From: Mycobacterium sp.
Lineage (GTDB): Bacteria > Actinomycetota > Actinomycetes > Mycobacteriales > Mycobacteriaceae
Assembly: GCA_021732005.1 (NCBI GenBank)
Contig: JAKFVT010000031.1
Span: 1-64,000 of the forward strand
Length of the DNA stretch: 64,000 nt
Direction of reading: 5' to 3'
Shown: positions 15,864 through 23,074 of the stretch, piece by piece
How the letters are laid out: each line of letters starts with the position of its first letter
Numbering within the stretch: position 1 is the first letter of the stretch
Program-made: the position numbers and the translations under genes
The notes under the pieces: model-generated
The model's database searches: none
What the model saw: only the letters and a program-made list of their open reading frames with translations
What the model was told of the DNA's origin: nothing

Positions 15864-16137
15864 TTGGAGTGGGACCGTGCCCGGCAGCACATCCAATTCA
15901 CCTGCAGCAAGCCGGAGTCAGGTTGACCAACGACGACGACCTCGGCACCTGGATTGGTACCGAGGCCGCCGTCGCCGCTTGCCTGCGAGGTACTTGCCCA
16001 ACAGGCTAAACTCGTACTTGGCAGGCACGAGCCCTCGGGCTTAGCAATCGCCCGGTCTCCTTGGGGGAGAAGTCGGGGTACACAGGCGGCCACCTGTGCG
16101 CCCCGCCCGCCGTCGCGCGCGACGGCAAGATCATGGG
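15864..16137. other. Intergenic stretch between convergent element genes
   Basis: No supportable gene. Two short frames exist on the plus strand (20 and 28 codons, TTG starts) but lack ribosome sites. Possible transcript-end hairpins are CACAGG..CCTGTG near 16080-16098 and AGCCC-TC-GGGCT near 16030-16042. The stretch separates the end of the capsid operon from the stop of the minus-strand gene at 16138. Confidence 0.4.
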
Positions 16138-16791
16138 TTAGTCGTCGTCCTCCCCGTTTTCCATTGCAGGCCCGCCGGATTCGTCTTGCCATCCGAGGTG
16201 ATAGAGGTCTTCCGCCCCCTCCGTCTTGGAGACGAGGATGTACCCGTCCGCGACGGCACGGTCGATTGCCGTGTTCAATGCGTTCTCGGGTCGAACCCAG
16301 TAGCGCTTGAGGTCTTCCATGCCGTAATAGGAGAAGAAGAATGCTCGCAACTGATCGCGCGTCAGCGGCTCCTGCGTCATCTTCATCAGGTCGAAGAGCA
16401 TCCGCTTCGACTTCAGCCGCTTGCCGCCCGCTGGTACGTACGGCTGGAGTTTGAGCGGGGCCGGTATGTCCACGCCCCCGTCCGCGCCCGGGAGCATGAA
16501 GTGATCGAGGAGTTCCTGCTCCGCGGCGGTGATGTCCCGCGCTTGCGGCAGCTGAATGATGACGTCATGGTCGGCTTGAAGGGCTTCCGCCGATTGGATC
16601 GCGACCTTGATCTTCGTCACGTACTCCCGAGCGATGGCAGCTTCGTGCTGCTTAGCCTGCGCGATTGCCTCGGCATCGACCAGCTGCATACGAAGGTGAG
16701 CGATGTACTCACCCGTAAGTGCAGCCAGCTCTGAAGAGCCGAAGGACGCGTTCATGTGGCCATCATATGCGGAAAGAAGGGGATTCCCCAT
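16138..16791 (-). CDS. Unknown element protein with coiled-coil and winged-helix-like C-terminus
   Basis: A 217-residue protein, the gene nearest attR. GGGGAAG precedes ATG 16791; ATG 16755 (MNASFGSSEL) is an alternative. Residues 25-75 are Ala/Glu/Gln-rich helix likely to form a coiled coil. Residues 120-195 (KRMLFDLMKMTQEPLTRDQLRAFFFSYYGMEDLKRYWVRPENALNTAIDRAVADGYILVSK) have a winged-helix look (helix, helix, recognition helix, wing) as in replication initiators or regulators. The C-terminus is acidic. I recognise no named family. It is transcribed alone, away from attR, and could be a regulator of the element. Confidence 0.65.
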   Translation of the reverse strand: MGNPLLSAYDGHMNASFGSSELAALTGEYIAHLRMQLVDAEAIAQAKQHEAAIAREYVTKIKVAIQSAEALQADHDVIIQLPQARDITAAEQELLDHFMLPGADGGVDIPAPLKLQPYVPAGGKRLKSKRMLFDLMKMTQEPLTRDQLRAFFFSYYGMEDLKRYWVRPENALNTAIDRAVADGYILVSKTEGAEDLYHLGWQDESGGPAMENGEDDD

Positions 16792-16943
16792 ACTTGCTTC
16801 CCCATGTCTTCAAAGTCTTAGGGGATTCTCAGTTTCGGTGGTCGAGCCACATCCTTCTCTGCCTTCATCCGGTTCGACCCGGACTTCCACATCCTACTGC
16901 ATCCACGCCGCCACCTGTTCGGAGCGATCGCCCGTGTGTTCGA

Positions 16944-17023
16944 TGGTCCCGTTTCGGTCCCGTAGTCGGAGCCGAACCGGGGGCGTACTGACGCCGTACC
17001 GGGAGCGTTCGCTAGCCGTACCG
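16944..17023 (+). repeat. attR-side integrase arm region (paired repeats)
   Basis: This lies in the 316-bp gene-free stretch 16792-17107. TGGTCCCGTT (16944-16953) and CGGTCCCGTA (16955-16964) repeat the attL-side pair with the same 11-bp period. Then 16968-17007 matches the segment beside the integrase gene (6581-6620), and GCCGTACCG occurs at 16993 and 17015, 22 bp apart. The whole lies 85-165 bp inside the attR core. Together these look like integrase/excisionase binding sites. The rest of the stretch holds nothing I can assign. Confidence 0.6.
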
Positions 17024-17107
17024 AAATGCAGATGACCAGGTCGAATGCGGCTTCTTCGCAGCGCGCCGACCAGCGGCTATCGCTCAGGCGTTCGGGTGTG
17101 GAAATTA

Positions 17108-17152
17108 CTTCCCAAGCTGAATACGCGGGTTCGATTCCCGTCATCGGCTCCA
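17108..17152 (+). repeat. attR core (45-bp direct repeat of tRNA-Gly 3' half)
   Basis: Identical to 3910-3954. Upstream sequence lacks the tRNA 5' half (no GCCGATG or D arm), so this is the displaced 3' fragment and not a second tRNA gene. It marks the right end of the element; the host SDR gene ends 22 bp further on. Confidence 0.95.
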
Positions 17153-17173
17153 TGCGAGCGGCGATTACGCCGT

Positions 17174-18037
17174 TCAGTTCGCGATCTGCGCGCCGTCCGG
17201 AAAATCCGTCGAGCGCGACATGTCGGCCCACGCCGCAATCTCCTGGTCAACCGCGGCGCGCCCATTCGTCACCAGCCGTAGGGCGTCGGAGCCGAGGATG
17301 AGGTGTGCGGGCGGATTTGGGGAGTCGATGACCGTCAAGAGGACGCGACCGGCCTTCACCGGATCACCAAGCTGATTGCCGCTGGCCGCGATTCGGTTGG
17401 CGCGCACGGGATCCATGAGCGCGTCGTAGTCGCTGATGCTGCGCTGCGTCCGCACCATCGACCGGCCCGCCCAATCGGTGCGGAAGGACCCGGGCTCGAC
17501 GGCGGTGACGTGGATCCCGAGTGCCTTGACCTCTTTGCCGACAGTTTCGAGGATGCCTTCGAGGGCGTATTTGCTTCCGTGGTAGTACGCCAAGCCGGGA
17601 ACGGTCATCAAACCACCCATCGAGGTGACGCCGAAGATGTGGCCCGCGCGGCGTCGACGCATGTGCGGTAGCACCGCTTTGATGGTCGCAACCGCACCAA
17701 ACACGTTGGTGTCGAACTGCGCTCGCAGTTCAGCCATGGAGGACTCTTCGAAGACCCCTTCGTGCCCGTAGCCGGCATTGGCGATCGCGACATCGATGGG
17801 ACCGACGGTGGACTCGACATCGTCGACGACAGCGAATACGGCGTCGTCGTCGGTCACGTCAAGCTCGCGGGCGATCGCCCTCCCCGGTGCCATAGCGCTG
17901 AAGGCATCCGCGTCCGCCGACTGCCGGACCGTGCCAACAACGGAGTGACCGTCGTCGAGCGCGGCTTGGGCGAAGGCACGTCCCAGCCCTGAGCTCACGC
18001 CGGTGATGAAGAAGATTCGTCGGTGTTGTGGCGACAT
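17174..18037 (-). CDS. Short-chain dehydrogenase/reductase (SDR)
   Basis: A 287-residue classical SDR with the NAD(P)-binding TGVSSGLG (12-19), NAG (87-89), catalytic Ser near 139 and Y152-x-x-x-K156 in YHGSK. HSVVGTVRQ after the first strand, with Arg at the strand end, suggests NADP preference. It would oxidise or reduce an alcohol/ketone substrate that I cannot name. It is divergent from an EthR-like TetR gene across a 73-bp gap holding a long imperfect palindrome. Its 3' end adjoins attR but it is host DNA. Confidence 0.92.
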   Translation of the reverse strand: MSPQHRRIFFITGVSSGLGRAFAQAALDDGHSVVGTVRQSADADAFSAMAPGRAIARELDVTDDDAVFAVVDDVESTVGPIDVAIANAGYGHEGVFEESSMAELRAQFDTNVFGAVATIKAVLPHMRRRRAGHIFGVTSMGGLMTVPGLAYYHGSKYALEGILETVGKEVKALGIHVTAVEPGSFRTDWAGRSMVRTQRSISDYDALMDPVRANRIAASGNQLGDPVKAGRVLLTVIDSPNPPAHLILGSDALRLVTNGRAAVDQEIAAWADMSRSTDFPDGAQIAN

Positions 18038-18046
18038 GGCGTGAAT

Positions 18047-18080
18047 CTACATGACGTTGATTAAAATCAACATTACGTAG
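18047..18080. promoter_or_regulatory. Long imperfect palindrome, likely TetR operator
   Basis: CTACATGACGTTGATT (18047-18062) and AATCAACATTACGTAG (18065-18080) are near-perfect inverted repeats (13 of 16 pairs by my count) around AA. They fill most of the gap between the SDR gene (start 18037) and the TetR gene (start 18111). A 34-bp operator in a divergent promoter is typical for autoregulating TetR proteins. Confidence 0.6.
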
Positions 18081-18110
18081 AAATTCGTCAGCGCCCTGTA
18101 GAGTCCGGTC

Positions 18111-18740
18111 ATGCCTGGACCGAAGGGACGCTCAACCAGGCGCCGGGCCTCACCGTCAAAGGGAGACCAGCGCGAGCTCGCGATTCTCGACGCGGCGGAA
18201 CGTCAACTCACCGAGGACGGCCTGGAGCGTATGACCGTCGAGACCATCGCGACGGCGGCCGGCATCACACGCGGTGCTCTGTACTTCTATTTCGCCTCAA
18301 AGAACGACGTCCTGGCCGCCTTGGTGGGTAGGACTGCGACCAGCGTGGTGCAAGCTGTCGACCGCGCCAAGACCCACGCACCCGAGGACCCGCGAGAAGC
18401 CCTGCGCGAAGCTGTAACTCAGACTGCGCGGATGTGGACGGAGCACGGCGCCGTCATGAAGGTGGCCGTGGAGTTGGCACCTGTGGTCCCGGAGATCGAG
18501 GCATCGTGGCAGTCGGCGGTCTCGGCCACCGGAGATGCAACGCGCGGGTTGCTGGTCAAAGCCGGCCTACCGGATGACGACAGCCCTCAGGGCGCGGCCG
18601 CCATCAGTGCTGCCCTGGTGTCAATGACTGAGCGGCACTTCTACACAGCCGCCAAGCGAAGAGGCGCACTGGACGACGCGGCCGAGACGTTGACCCACGT
18701 GTGGCTCGCCGTTCTTCCTCGTTTAACCCGATGTCAGTAA
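18111..18740 (+). CDS. TetR-family regulator, EthR-like
   Basis: A 209-residue repressor-type protein. A basic N-terminus is followed by GDQRELAILDAAERQLTEDGLERMTVETIATAAGITRGALYFYFASKNDVLAAL (18-70). This is a full TetR HTH whose 'GD-RELAIL' lead-in resembles EthR. The C-terminal all-helical ligand domain contains VVPEIEASWQSAV and MTERHFYTAAKRRG, again EthR-like. It is divergent from the SDR gene with a shared palindrome, so it most likely represses both. The ligand is unknown. Confidence 0.9.
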   Translation: MPGPKGRSTRRRASPSKGDQRELAILDAAERQLTEDGLERMTVETIATAAGITRGALYFYFASKNDVLAALVGRTATSVVQAVDRAKTHAPEDPREALREAVTQTARMWTEHGAVMKVAVELAPVVPEIEASWQSAVSATGDATRGLLVKAGLPDDDSPQGAAAISAALVSMTERHFYTAAKRRGALDDAAETLTHVWLAVLPRLTRCQ

Positions 18741-18774
18741 GACTGCGCGCCGGAAGTCGCGGGACCATCCCGGT

Positions 18775-19449
18775 TCAACCTGACGGGCGCGTGGCCTCTC
18801 GCAACGCCACGTAGACCAGCCAACCACTCACGCACAGCAGTTGCAGCCGCTGAGCTATCCCCAGGGCACCGCCGCGGTCGGCGCTGTCGAGGATGACGCT
18901 GACGACGGTCGCCACTGTCGCTACGGCAAGTCCGCCCAATACCCACAGCCCGAATCGATGCACCCGCCGGCTGATGCGCTCCACTGCATCGACGCGTAGG
19001 AATGCGATCAGCGAAATCAGTGCCGCGGCAACGGCTATCACGCTGCTCACGGTGTGCAGCTGATGCGAAAGGGGCACCGCGCCGGCCGCTTCTCGTGCAG
19101 CGCATGCGGGATCGGCATGCGGCGCGCACGACATCGCCCACGCACTGTCGAGTGCGGTGGCCACGGCGAACATCGCCAACGTCGCCCACGCCAGCGCAGA
19201 CATACCGCGGCGCACACGTCCGCCCATCATGCTGACGATGACCCCGAACCCGATCACGGCGGCCGTCGCGAAGTCAGCCGCCCGCAACAGCCCGCTCAGC
19301 GGCTGGTCGGTGGCGATGAGTTCGCTCACGTAGTCGCTTGCCTGCGCAGGACCGGAGTCGAAGAAGATCGTGATTGTCCAGCTGCCGTAGAGCACGGCAC
19401 CTATGAAGAACGCTGCGGCAGCGACGCGTGAGGTTCGCGGCGGTCGCAC
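18775..19449 (-). CDS. DUF998-like integral membrane protein
   Basis: A 224-residue membrane protein with about six hydrophobic segments (for example RVAAAAFFIGAVLYGSWTI, AADFATAAVIGFGVIVSMMGG, LHTVSSVIAVAAALISLIAFL, LWVLGGLAVATVATVVSVILD). The early DYVSELIATDQPLSGLLRAAD after the first segment is the hallmark of the DUF998 family. Function is unknown. It is convergent with the preceding TetR gene and ends 34 bp from it. Confidence 0.8.
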   Translation of the reverse strand: MRPPRTSRVAAAAFFIGAVLYGSWTITIFFDSGPAQASDYVSELIATDQPLSGLLRAADFATAAVIGFGVIVSMMGGRVRRGMSALAWATLAMFAVATALDSAWAMSCAPHADPACAAREAAGAVPLSHQLHTVSSVIAVAAALISLIAFLRVDAVERISRRVHRFGLWVLGGLAVATVATVVSVILDSADRGGALGIAQRLQLLCVSGWLVYVALREATRPSG

Positions 19450-19525
19450 CTGGCAAGGCTAGGCGATTTTCACGAAGGCACCGGAGATTTGCGGACACAG
19501 CTCCACGCGAACCGCCGACGAGACA

Positions 19526-20137
19526 TCAGTCACGAGCCGCCAAACTGCGATCGACACCTGCCACCGCCACCGATGCCAAATCCGCCGCCGACACGTCACG
19601 CGCCGTCGAGAACGCCATCAGAGCGCTGCCGCGCAGCAGCCCGATGATCGCAACGGCAGCAGTCTGAGGATCGACCTCGGGTCGGATGGACCCGTCGTCG
19701 ATCCCGTCGACGATGTACTGCGCGAGGACTTCTCGGAACTGCGCGTCGCGCTCGGCGAAGATCTCCCCCAGCGACGGTTCGGCACCCGCCGACTCGGTCC
19801 ACAGTTTCAGAAACGCTTCCGAGCGCGGCGAACGCTCGTGCAGGCCGCTCAAGTAGGCCCCGACGAAATCCGTCAGCCGGCTGAGCCCGGTCGCCGAGTC
19901 AGCTGGGACGTCGAACGTCTGGGTGTACTTGATGACCTCCTCGAGCAACTGCGCCTTGCTGCCGAAATGATGGTGGACGATGCCCCGGCTGTACCCGGCG
20001 GCCTCGCCGACCGCCGCCAACGACATCGCACGCGATCCGTGTAGGGCAACCAACGCCGTGGCGGCTCGCAGCACGCGTTGTCGGGCTTCTCCGCGACGTT
20101 CGGCCTGTGTTCGGCGAGCCGTTCGCAACTCCTCCAT
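19526..20137 (-). CDS. TetR-family regulator
   Basis: A 203-residue protein with an N-terminal HTH (ARQRVLRAATALVALHGSRAMSLAAVGEAAGYSRGIVHHHFGSKAQLLEEV, about 18-68) and an all-helical C-terminal domain with FLKLWTESAGAEPSLGEIFAERDAQFREVL, common in TetR proteins tied to fatty-acid or steroid catabolism. It is divergent from the DUF1330 gene across 89 bp containing an inverted repeat (20184-20205), which suggests local control. Confidence 0.9.
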   Translation of the reverse strand: MEELRTARRTQAERRGEARQRVLRAATALVALHGSRAMSLAAVGEAAGYSRGIVHHHFGSKAQLLEEVIKYTQTFDVPADSATGLSRLTDFVGAYLSGLHERSPRSEAFLKLWTESAGAEPSLGEIFAERDAQFREVLAQYIVDGIDDGSIRPEVDPQTAAVAIIGLLRGSALMAFSTARDVSAADLASVAVAGVDRSLAARD

Positions 20138-20183
20138 GCCTGGTCATCCTGCCTGGAGCCGAACTTGTCGGTGCCGTCGACTA

Positions 20184-20205
20184 ACTTGCGTGTTGTTCAG
20201 CAAGT
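20184..20205. promoter_or_regulatory. Inverted repeat, candidate TetR operator
   Basis: ACTTGC (20184-20189) and GCAAGT (20200-20205) are perfect 6-bp arms around 10 bp. They lie in the divergent gap between the TetR gene (20137) and the DUF1330 gene (20227). The arm spacing is compatible with a dimeric regulator. Confidence 0.4.
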
Positions 20206-20226
20206 AACTTACCAAGGGAGAAAGCC

Positions 20227-20592
20227 ATGTCTGTTCTCGACGCGTCCGCACTCGAGAAGTTTGTCGCCGCCGATCCGACTGCGCCGGTCGTGATGCTCAA
20301 CCTCGTGCGGTTCGCACCGGATGGCGCGGACAAGTACAGGGAGTACATCGAGCACTTCAGCACCTCCGGCATCCAAGAGCGCTACGGGGTGACCGTGGTC
20401 TACGGCGGTGCCGGGCATCCATCTCTGGTTGCCGACGCAGGCGGCGACTGGGATCTGGTGGCGTTGTTCCGCTACCCCACTCGGAGCCACTTCGTCAGCA
20501 TGGTCAACGATCCGGACTACCAAGCCTTCGAGCATCTGCGGGCGGAGGCCGTCGCCACCGCGGTTCTGCAGCCAACCACTCCGGCGCTGTAG
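20227..20592 (+). CDS. DUF1330-like small protein
   Basis: A 121-residue ferredoxin-fold dimeric alpha/beta barrel type protein, with AAGGGAGAA before ATG 20227. The pattern PVVMLNLVRFAPDGADKYREYIEHF at the start and DLVALFRYPTRSHFVSMVNDPDYQAFEHLRAEAVATAVLQPT at the end matches DUF1330 proteins. Their role is unclear. It is divergent from a TetR gene and probably its target, and its stop lies 6 bp from the convergent DUF445 gene stop. Confidence 0.85.
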   Translation: MSVLDASALEKFVAADPTAPVVMLNLVRFAPDGADKYREYIEHFSTSGIQERYGVTVVYGGAGHPSLVADAGGDWDLVALFRYPTRSHFVSMVNDPDYQAFEHLRAEAVATAVLQPTTPAL

Positions 20593-20598
20593 CCGCAC

Positions 20599-21873
20599 TC
20601 AGTGTGTGAAGAATTCGATGATCTGCACCTGAAGCTCACCGACCACGCCACCGAGCACCGCGCCGACCGCGATCATGAGCGGCTCGTCGTCCTTGAACAC
20701 CGGACGCAGGATTGACTCGTACTCCTCCTCGGTCAGTTGACTCATCTTGTCGATGACGACCTGCTCGAGGTTCAATGCGTTCGCCGCGTACTCCTGCGCC
20801 TCCAGCAAGGTATCGGGGAGCCGCTCCAACACCAGGGAGACGACGCGGTCCTTCAGTGCTCGATATCGCTTGGTACCGACCGCCAGTGTGACCATTGGTC
20901 GCGCAACACCGGTCTGGGCGTCGATGGCGGCGTCGATTTCCTTGGCGGCCAATGCGAATAGCTTGTCCGAGCCGGGACCTTTGATGATCGCGTCGAACAT
21001 CAGCTCGGGTGAGAACAGATCGTCGGCCAGGATCTTGGCGTAGTCACGGGTGGTCTTGTCACGCTCGGCATGCAGTAGCCCTTGAAAGGGGATGAAGCCC
21101 AGGAACTTTCGCGGGTGCATCGGCCGGAACAGCATGTTCAACGCGATGTAGTCGCTGATGAAACCGACTGCAAAGCCGAACGCCGGCATGATCCATGGGT
21201 TCTTGAACAGCGCCCACGCGACCATCTGGACCAGACCGATCACCAGCCCGAAGTAGATACCGCTGCGCCGCACGAACGCCATGGCGTCGGTGGTGACGCT
21301 GCGCATCAGCTTGACGAGCTTCTCCTTATTGCGCACCAGCGCCGTCACCGCCATGAAGTGCAGATCGAGGTAGCGCGGCAGGTCTGCCTTCATCTCGGTC
21401 AGCATGTTCTCGACGATGTGGGGCGCCTGCTTGCGCATCCGCTCCTGGATCCCGCGTCTGGCGGATTCCGGCAGCGCATCCCACAGGCCCGGGCGAATCT
21501 CGTCGGCAAGGTCCCGGGAGATGTCGTCGATCGCTGCGGCGAGCGGACCGCGCAGCGCGTCGACGGCTTCGTTGGCATCGATGCGGTCCAGCAGCTCTTC
21601 GGGTTTCAGCAGATTGGACGTGAGCAGATCAATGGTTTTCGAGCCGACCTTGCCGGCCCGCCGCGGCACGATGCCCTGCCATCCGAACGGACCCCAACCC
21701 CTGAATTCGATCGGGCGGTAGAGCATTTCGAGTGCGACGATTTTCGTACTCCACCCGACGAAGGCCGCGACGAACGGCATCGACAGGTACACCATCCAAT
21801 AGGCGCTGAAATCGGCCTTGATCTCGGTCCAGCTGGACAGGGCGAGCAGCACTTCCGGTGAACCGGCGCTCAC
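20599..21873 (-). CDS. DUF445 family membrane protein
   Basis: A 424-residue protein. GTG at 21873 overlaps the stop of the upstream gene (GTGA) and begins VSAGSPEVLLALSSW; longer starts lie inside that gene. An N-terminal membrane segment (FSAYWMVYLSMPFVAAFVGWSTKIVALEMLYRPIEF) precedes a long soluble helical region. A second membrane pair (IYFGLVIGLVQMVAWALF, PAFGFAVGFISDYIALNMLFRPMHPRKF) and a C-terminal hydrophobic segment follow. The repeated A..M.FRP..-type motif is characteristic of DUF445. Function is unknown; a membrane-organising role has been suggested for relatives. Confidence 0.88.
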   Translation of the reverse strand: MSAGSPEVLLALSSWTEIKADFSAYWMVYLSMPFVAAFVGWSTKIVALEMLYRPIEFRGWGPFGWQGIVPRRAGKVGSKTIDLLTSNLLKPEELLDRIDANEAVDALRGPLAAAIDDISRDLADEIRPGLWDALPESARRGIQERMRKQAPHIVENMLTEMKADLPRYLDLHFMAVTALVRNKEKLVKLMRSVTTDAMAFVRRSGIYFGLVIGLVQMVAWALFKNPWIMPAFGFAVGFISDYIALNMLFRPMHPRKFLGFIPFQGLLHAERDKTTRDYAKILADDLFSPELMFDAIIKGPGSDKLFALAAKEIDAAIDAQTGVARPMVTLAVGTKRYRALKDRVVSLVLERLPDTLLEAQEYAANALNLEQVVIDKMSQLTEEEYESILRPVFKDDEPLMIAVGAVLGGVVGELQVQIIEFFTH

Positions 21874-22556
21874 CGACCGAGTTCCCCTGTGGCGGCCGCC
21901 CACAGCGACGTGCCGAGCGGCGACAACGTCAGCGTCGACTTTTCGATCTTGGCGGTCAGCGGTCCCCGCGACGCGCTCTTGATGGCCGCGAGCACCGACG
22001 TCTCGGCCATCAACACCTCGTACTCGGTGGCCAGCGCGGGGTCTTCGGGCCCGGCTTCGACGAGGCCGAGTGAGAGCAGGTGGCTGACGTATTGCGGAAC
22101 CATCTGCGGCAGGGCCACGTTCGCGGTCCGCCCGATGAGCGAGGCGTTCTCCAACCCTGCCCGCCCCGGAACACGTGGACTGAGCCAGGTGTAGACGTTC
22201 ACCATCGGCGACGATGATCCGTCCGACAGCGCGCCCAGGATGCGCGCCTCATCGGCCACGAGCTGATCGAGCAGGTGGTGGTAGAGCTCGACCTGACTCC
22301 CCTTGGTGTTCTGGTCGAGAGCGCGGTCCAACAGCCGGCTCATCTTCCCGGACAGCGAGTCGGGGTCGGGCACTGATGCCTCCGACACTGCCTCGGGGGC
22401 GGCATCCTCCAGAGCCTCGGCGGGGTCCAGCGAATCGAGTCCATGCCGAATCGCACCGACGACTTGTTCCTCGGCCCAGCTGTAGACATCGAGACCCACA
22501 CGGGCGGCGTCCACCGCGCGCCCGATCAGTCCTCGGGGGTCATATGAGAAAGCCAT
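21870..22556 (-). CDS. DUF4393/Abi-alpha-like protein
   Basis: A 228-residue soluble protein from ATG 22556 (MAFSYDPRGLIGRAV). The region LYHHLLDQLVADEARILGALSDGSSSPMVNVYTW followed by PQYVSHLLSLGLVEAGPEDPALATEYEVLMAETSVLAAIKSASRGPLTAKIEKSTLTLSPLGTSLWAAATG fits the Abi-alpha/DUF4393 pattern, in which the final part resembles a winged helix and some relatives were linked to abortive infection. It shares a 4-bp overlap with the downstream DUF445 gene, so the two are translationally coupled. Any defence role here is inference. Confidence 0.65.
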   Translation of the reverse strand: MAFSYDPRGLIGRAVDAARVGLDVYSWAEEQVVGAIRHGLDSLDPAEALEDAAPEAVSEASVPDPDSLSGKMSRLLDRALDQNTKGSQVELYHHLLDQLVADEARILGALSDGSSSPMVNVYTWLSPRVPGRAGLENASLIGRTANVALPQMVPQYVSHLLSLGLVEAGPEDPALATEYEVLMAETSVLAAIKSASRGPLTAKIEKSTLTLSPLGTSLWAAATGELGR

Positions 22557-22681
22557 CCGCAGAAAATAGCCCGCCGCCCGGCTCCGGAGGTGGCGGAGGC
22601 ATCGATTAATCCGTATTGCAATCTCCACAATCGACCTGAGATCGGCGTCGCGGCCTCGCTCCCGCAGCGCATAATCCGTCG

Positions 22682-23074
22682 ATGACGACGATTTCGCGCC
22701 TATCTCGAAGAGACAAGCTGCTCTGCGGCATCTACCTCGTCCTGGCAATCGCCGCGGTCGTATTCGCGTTCGGGAACACCCTTGCCTACATGCTCAGCGA
22801 CGGCAACGCCGGCCTGACGGGCTTCTTCGCGGCCGGGTACGTCAACTATGCGACCTCGTCGCTGACCAACGATCTGTTGATCGTCGCGCTGGCGGCAACC
22901 GTTCTGATGATCGCCGAGGGCCGTCGACTCGGAGTCCGCTATTTGTGGGCCTATGTCGCGGCCGGCTTCGTGATCGCAATCAGCGTCTCGTTCCCGCTGT
23001 TCCTGATCGCCAGGCACCTCAAGCTGGCCGAACGAAACATGATGACAGACAACCAAACTCGACTTAATCAGTGA
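22682..23074 (+). CDS. DUF2834-like small membrane protein
   Basis: A 130-residue protein with three or four hydrophobic segments: DKLLCGIYLVLAIAAVVFAFGNTLAYML, a short FFAAGYVNYATSSLTNDLLIVALAATVLMIAEGRRLG stretch, and YLWAYVAAGFVIAISVSFPLFLIARHL. The order matches DUF2834 proteins, whose function is unknown. Its last 11 bp overlap the convergent SMP-30 gene. Confidence 0.75.
   Translation: MTTISRLSRRDKLLCGIYLVLAIAAVVFAFGNTLAYMLSDGNAGLTGFFAAGYVNYATSSLTNDLLIVALAATVLMIAEGRRLGVRYLWAYVAAGFVIAISVSFPLFLIARHLKLAERNMMTDNQTRLNQ

Larger units (their letters stand above)
3910..17152. mobile_element. Integrated phage-satellite-like element in tRNA-Gly, about 13.2 kb
   Basis: The element is bounded by a perfect 45-bp direct repeat (3910-3954 and 17108-17152), with an integrase and paired short repeats just inside both ends. 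It encodes a tyrosine integrase, a serine recombinase, two small HTH proteins, a prim-pol/RecA-like replication protein, a zinc HGG protein, a probable HK97-type capsid protein and several small unknown proteins, plus a TetR/P450/F420-reductase cargo next to attL. No large terminase, portal, tail or lysis gene is visible. This suggests a satellite or other non-autonomous phage-like element rather than a complete prophage. Its codons look less GC-rich by eye than those of the flanks. Confidence 0.85.

Noticed and set aside
15710..16192. 160-codon minus-strand frame
   Set aside because: It covers the 39-residue basic gene in antisense and the gap beyond, has Arg/Cys-rich shadow-like composition and no ribosome site.
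17108..17152. Second tRNA-Gly gene
   Set aside because: Only the 3' half is present. No acceptor 5' strand or D arm precedes it, so it is the attR fragment.
21858..22073. Long plus-strand frames opposite the DUF445/Abi-alpha genes
   Set aside because: High-GC antisense shadows of well-supported minus-strand genes with arginine-rich, unstructured translations. The same reason excludes many similar frames elsewhere.
20599..22556. Calling the DUF445/Abi-alpha pair a toxin-antitoxin system
   Set aside because: Both proteins are larger than typical TA components and one is a multi-segment membrane protein; only the coupling is supported.
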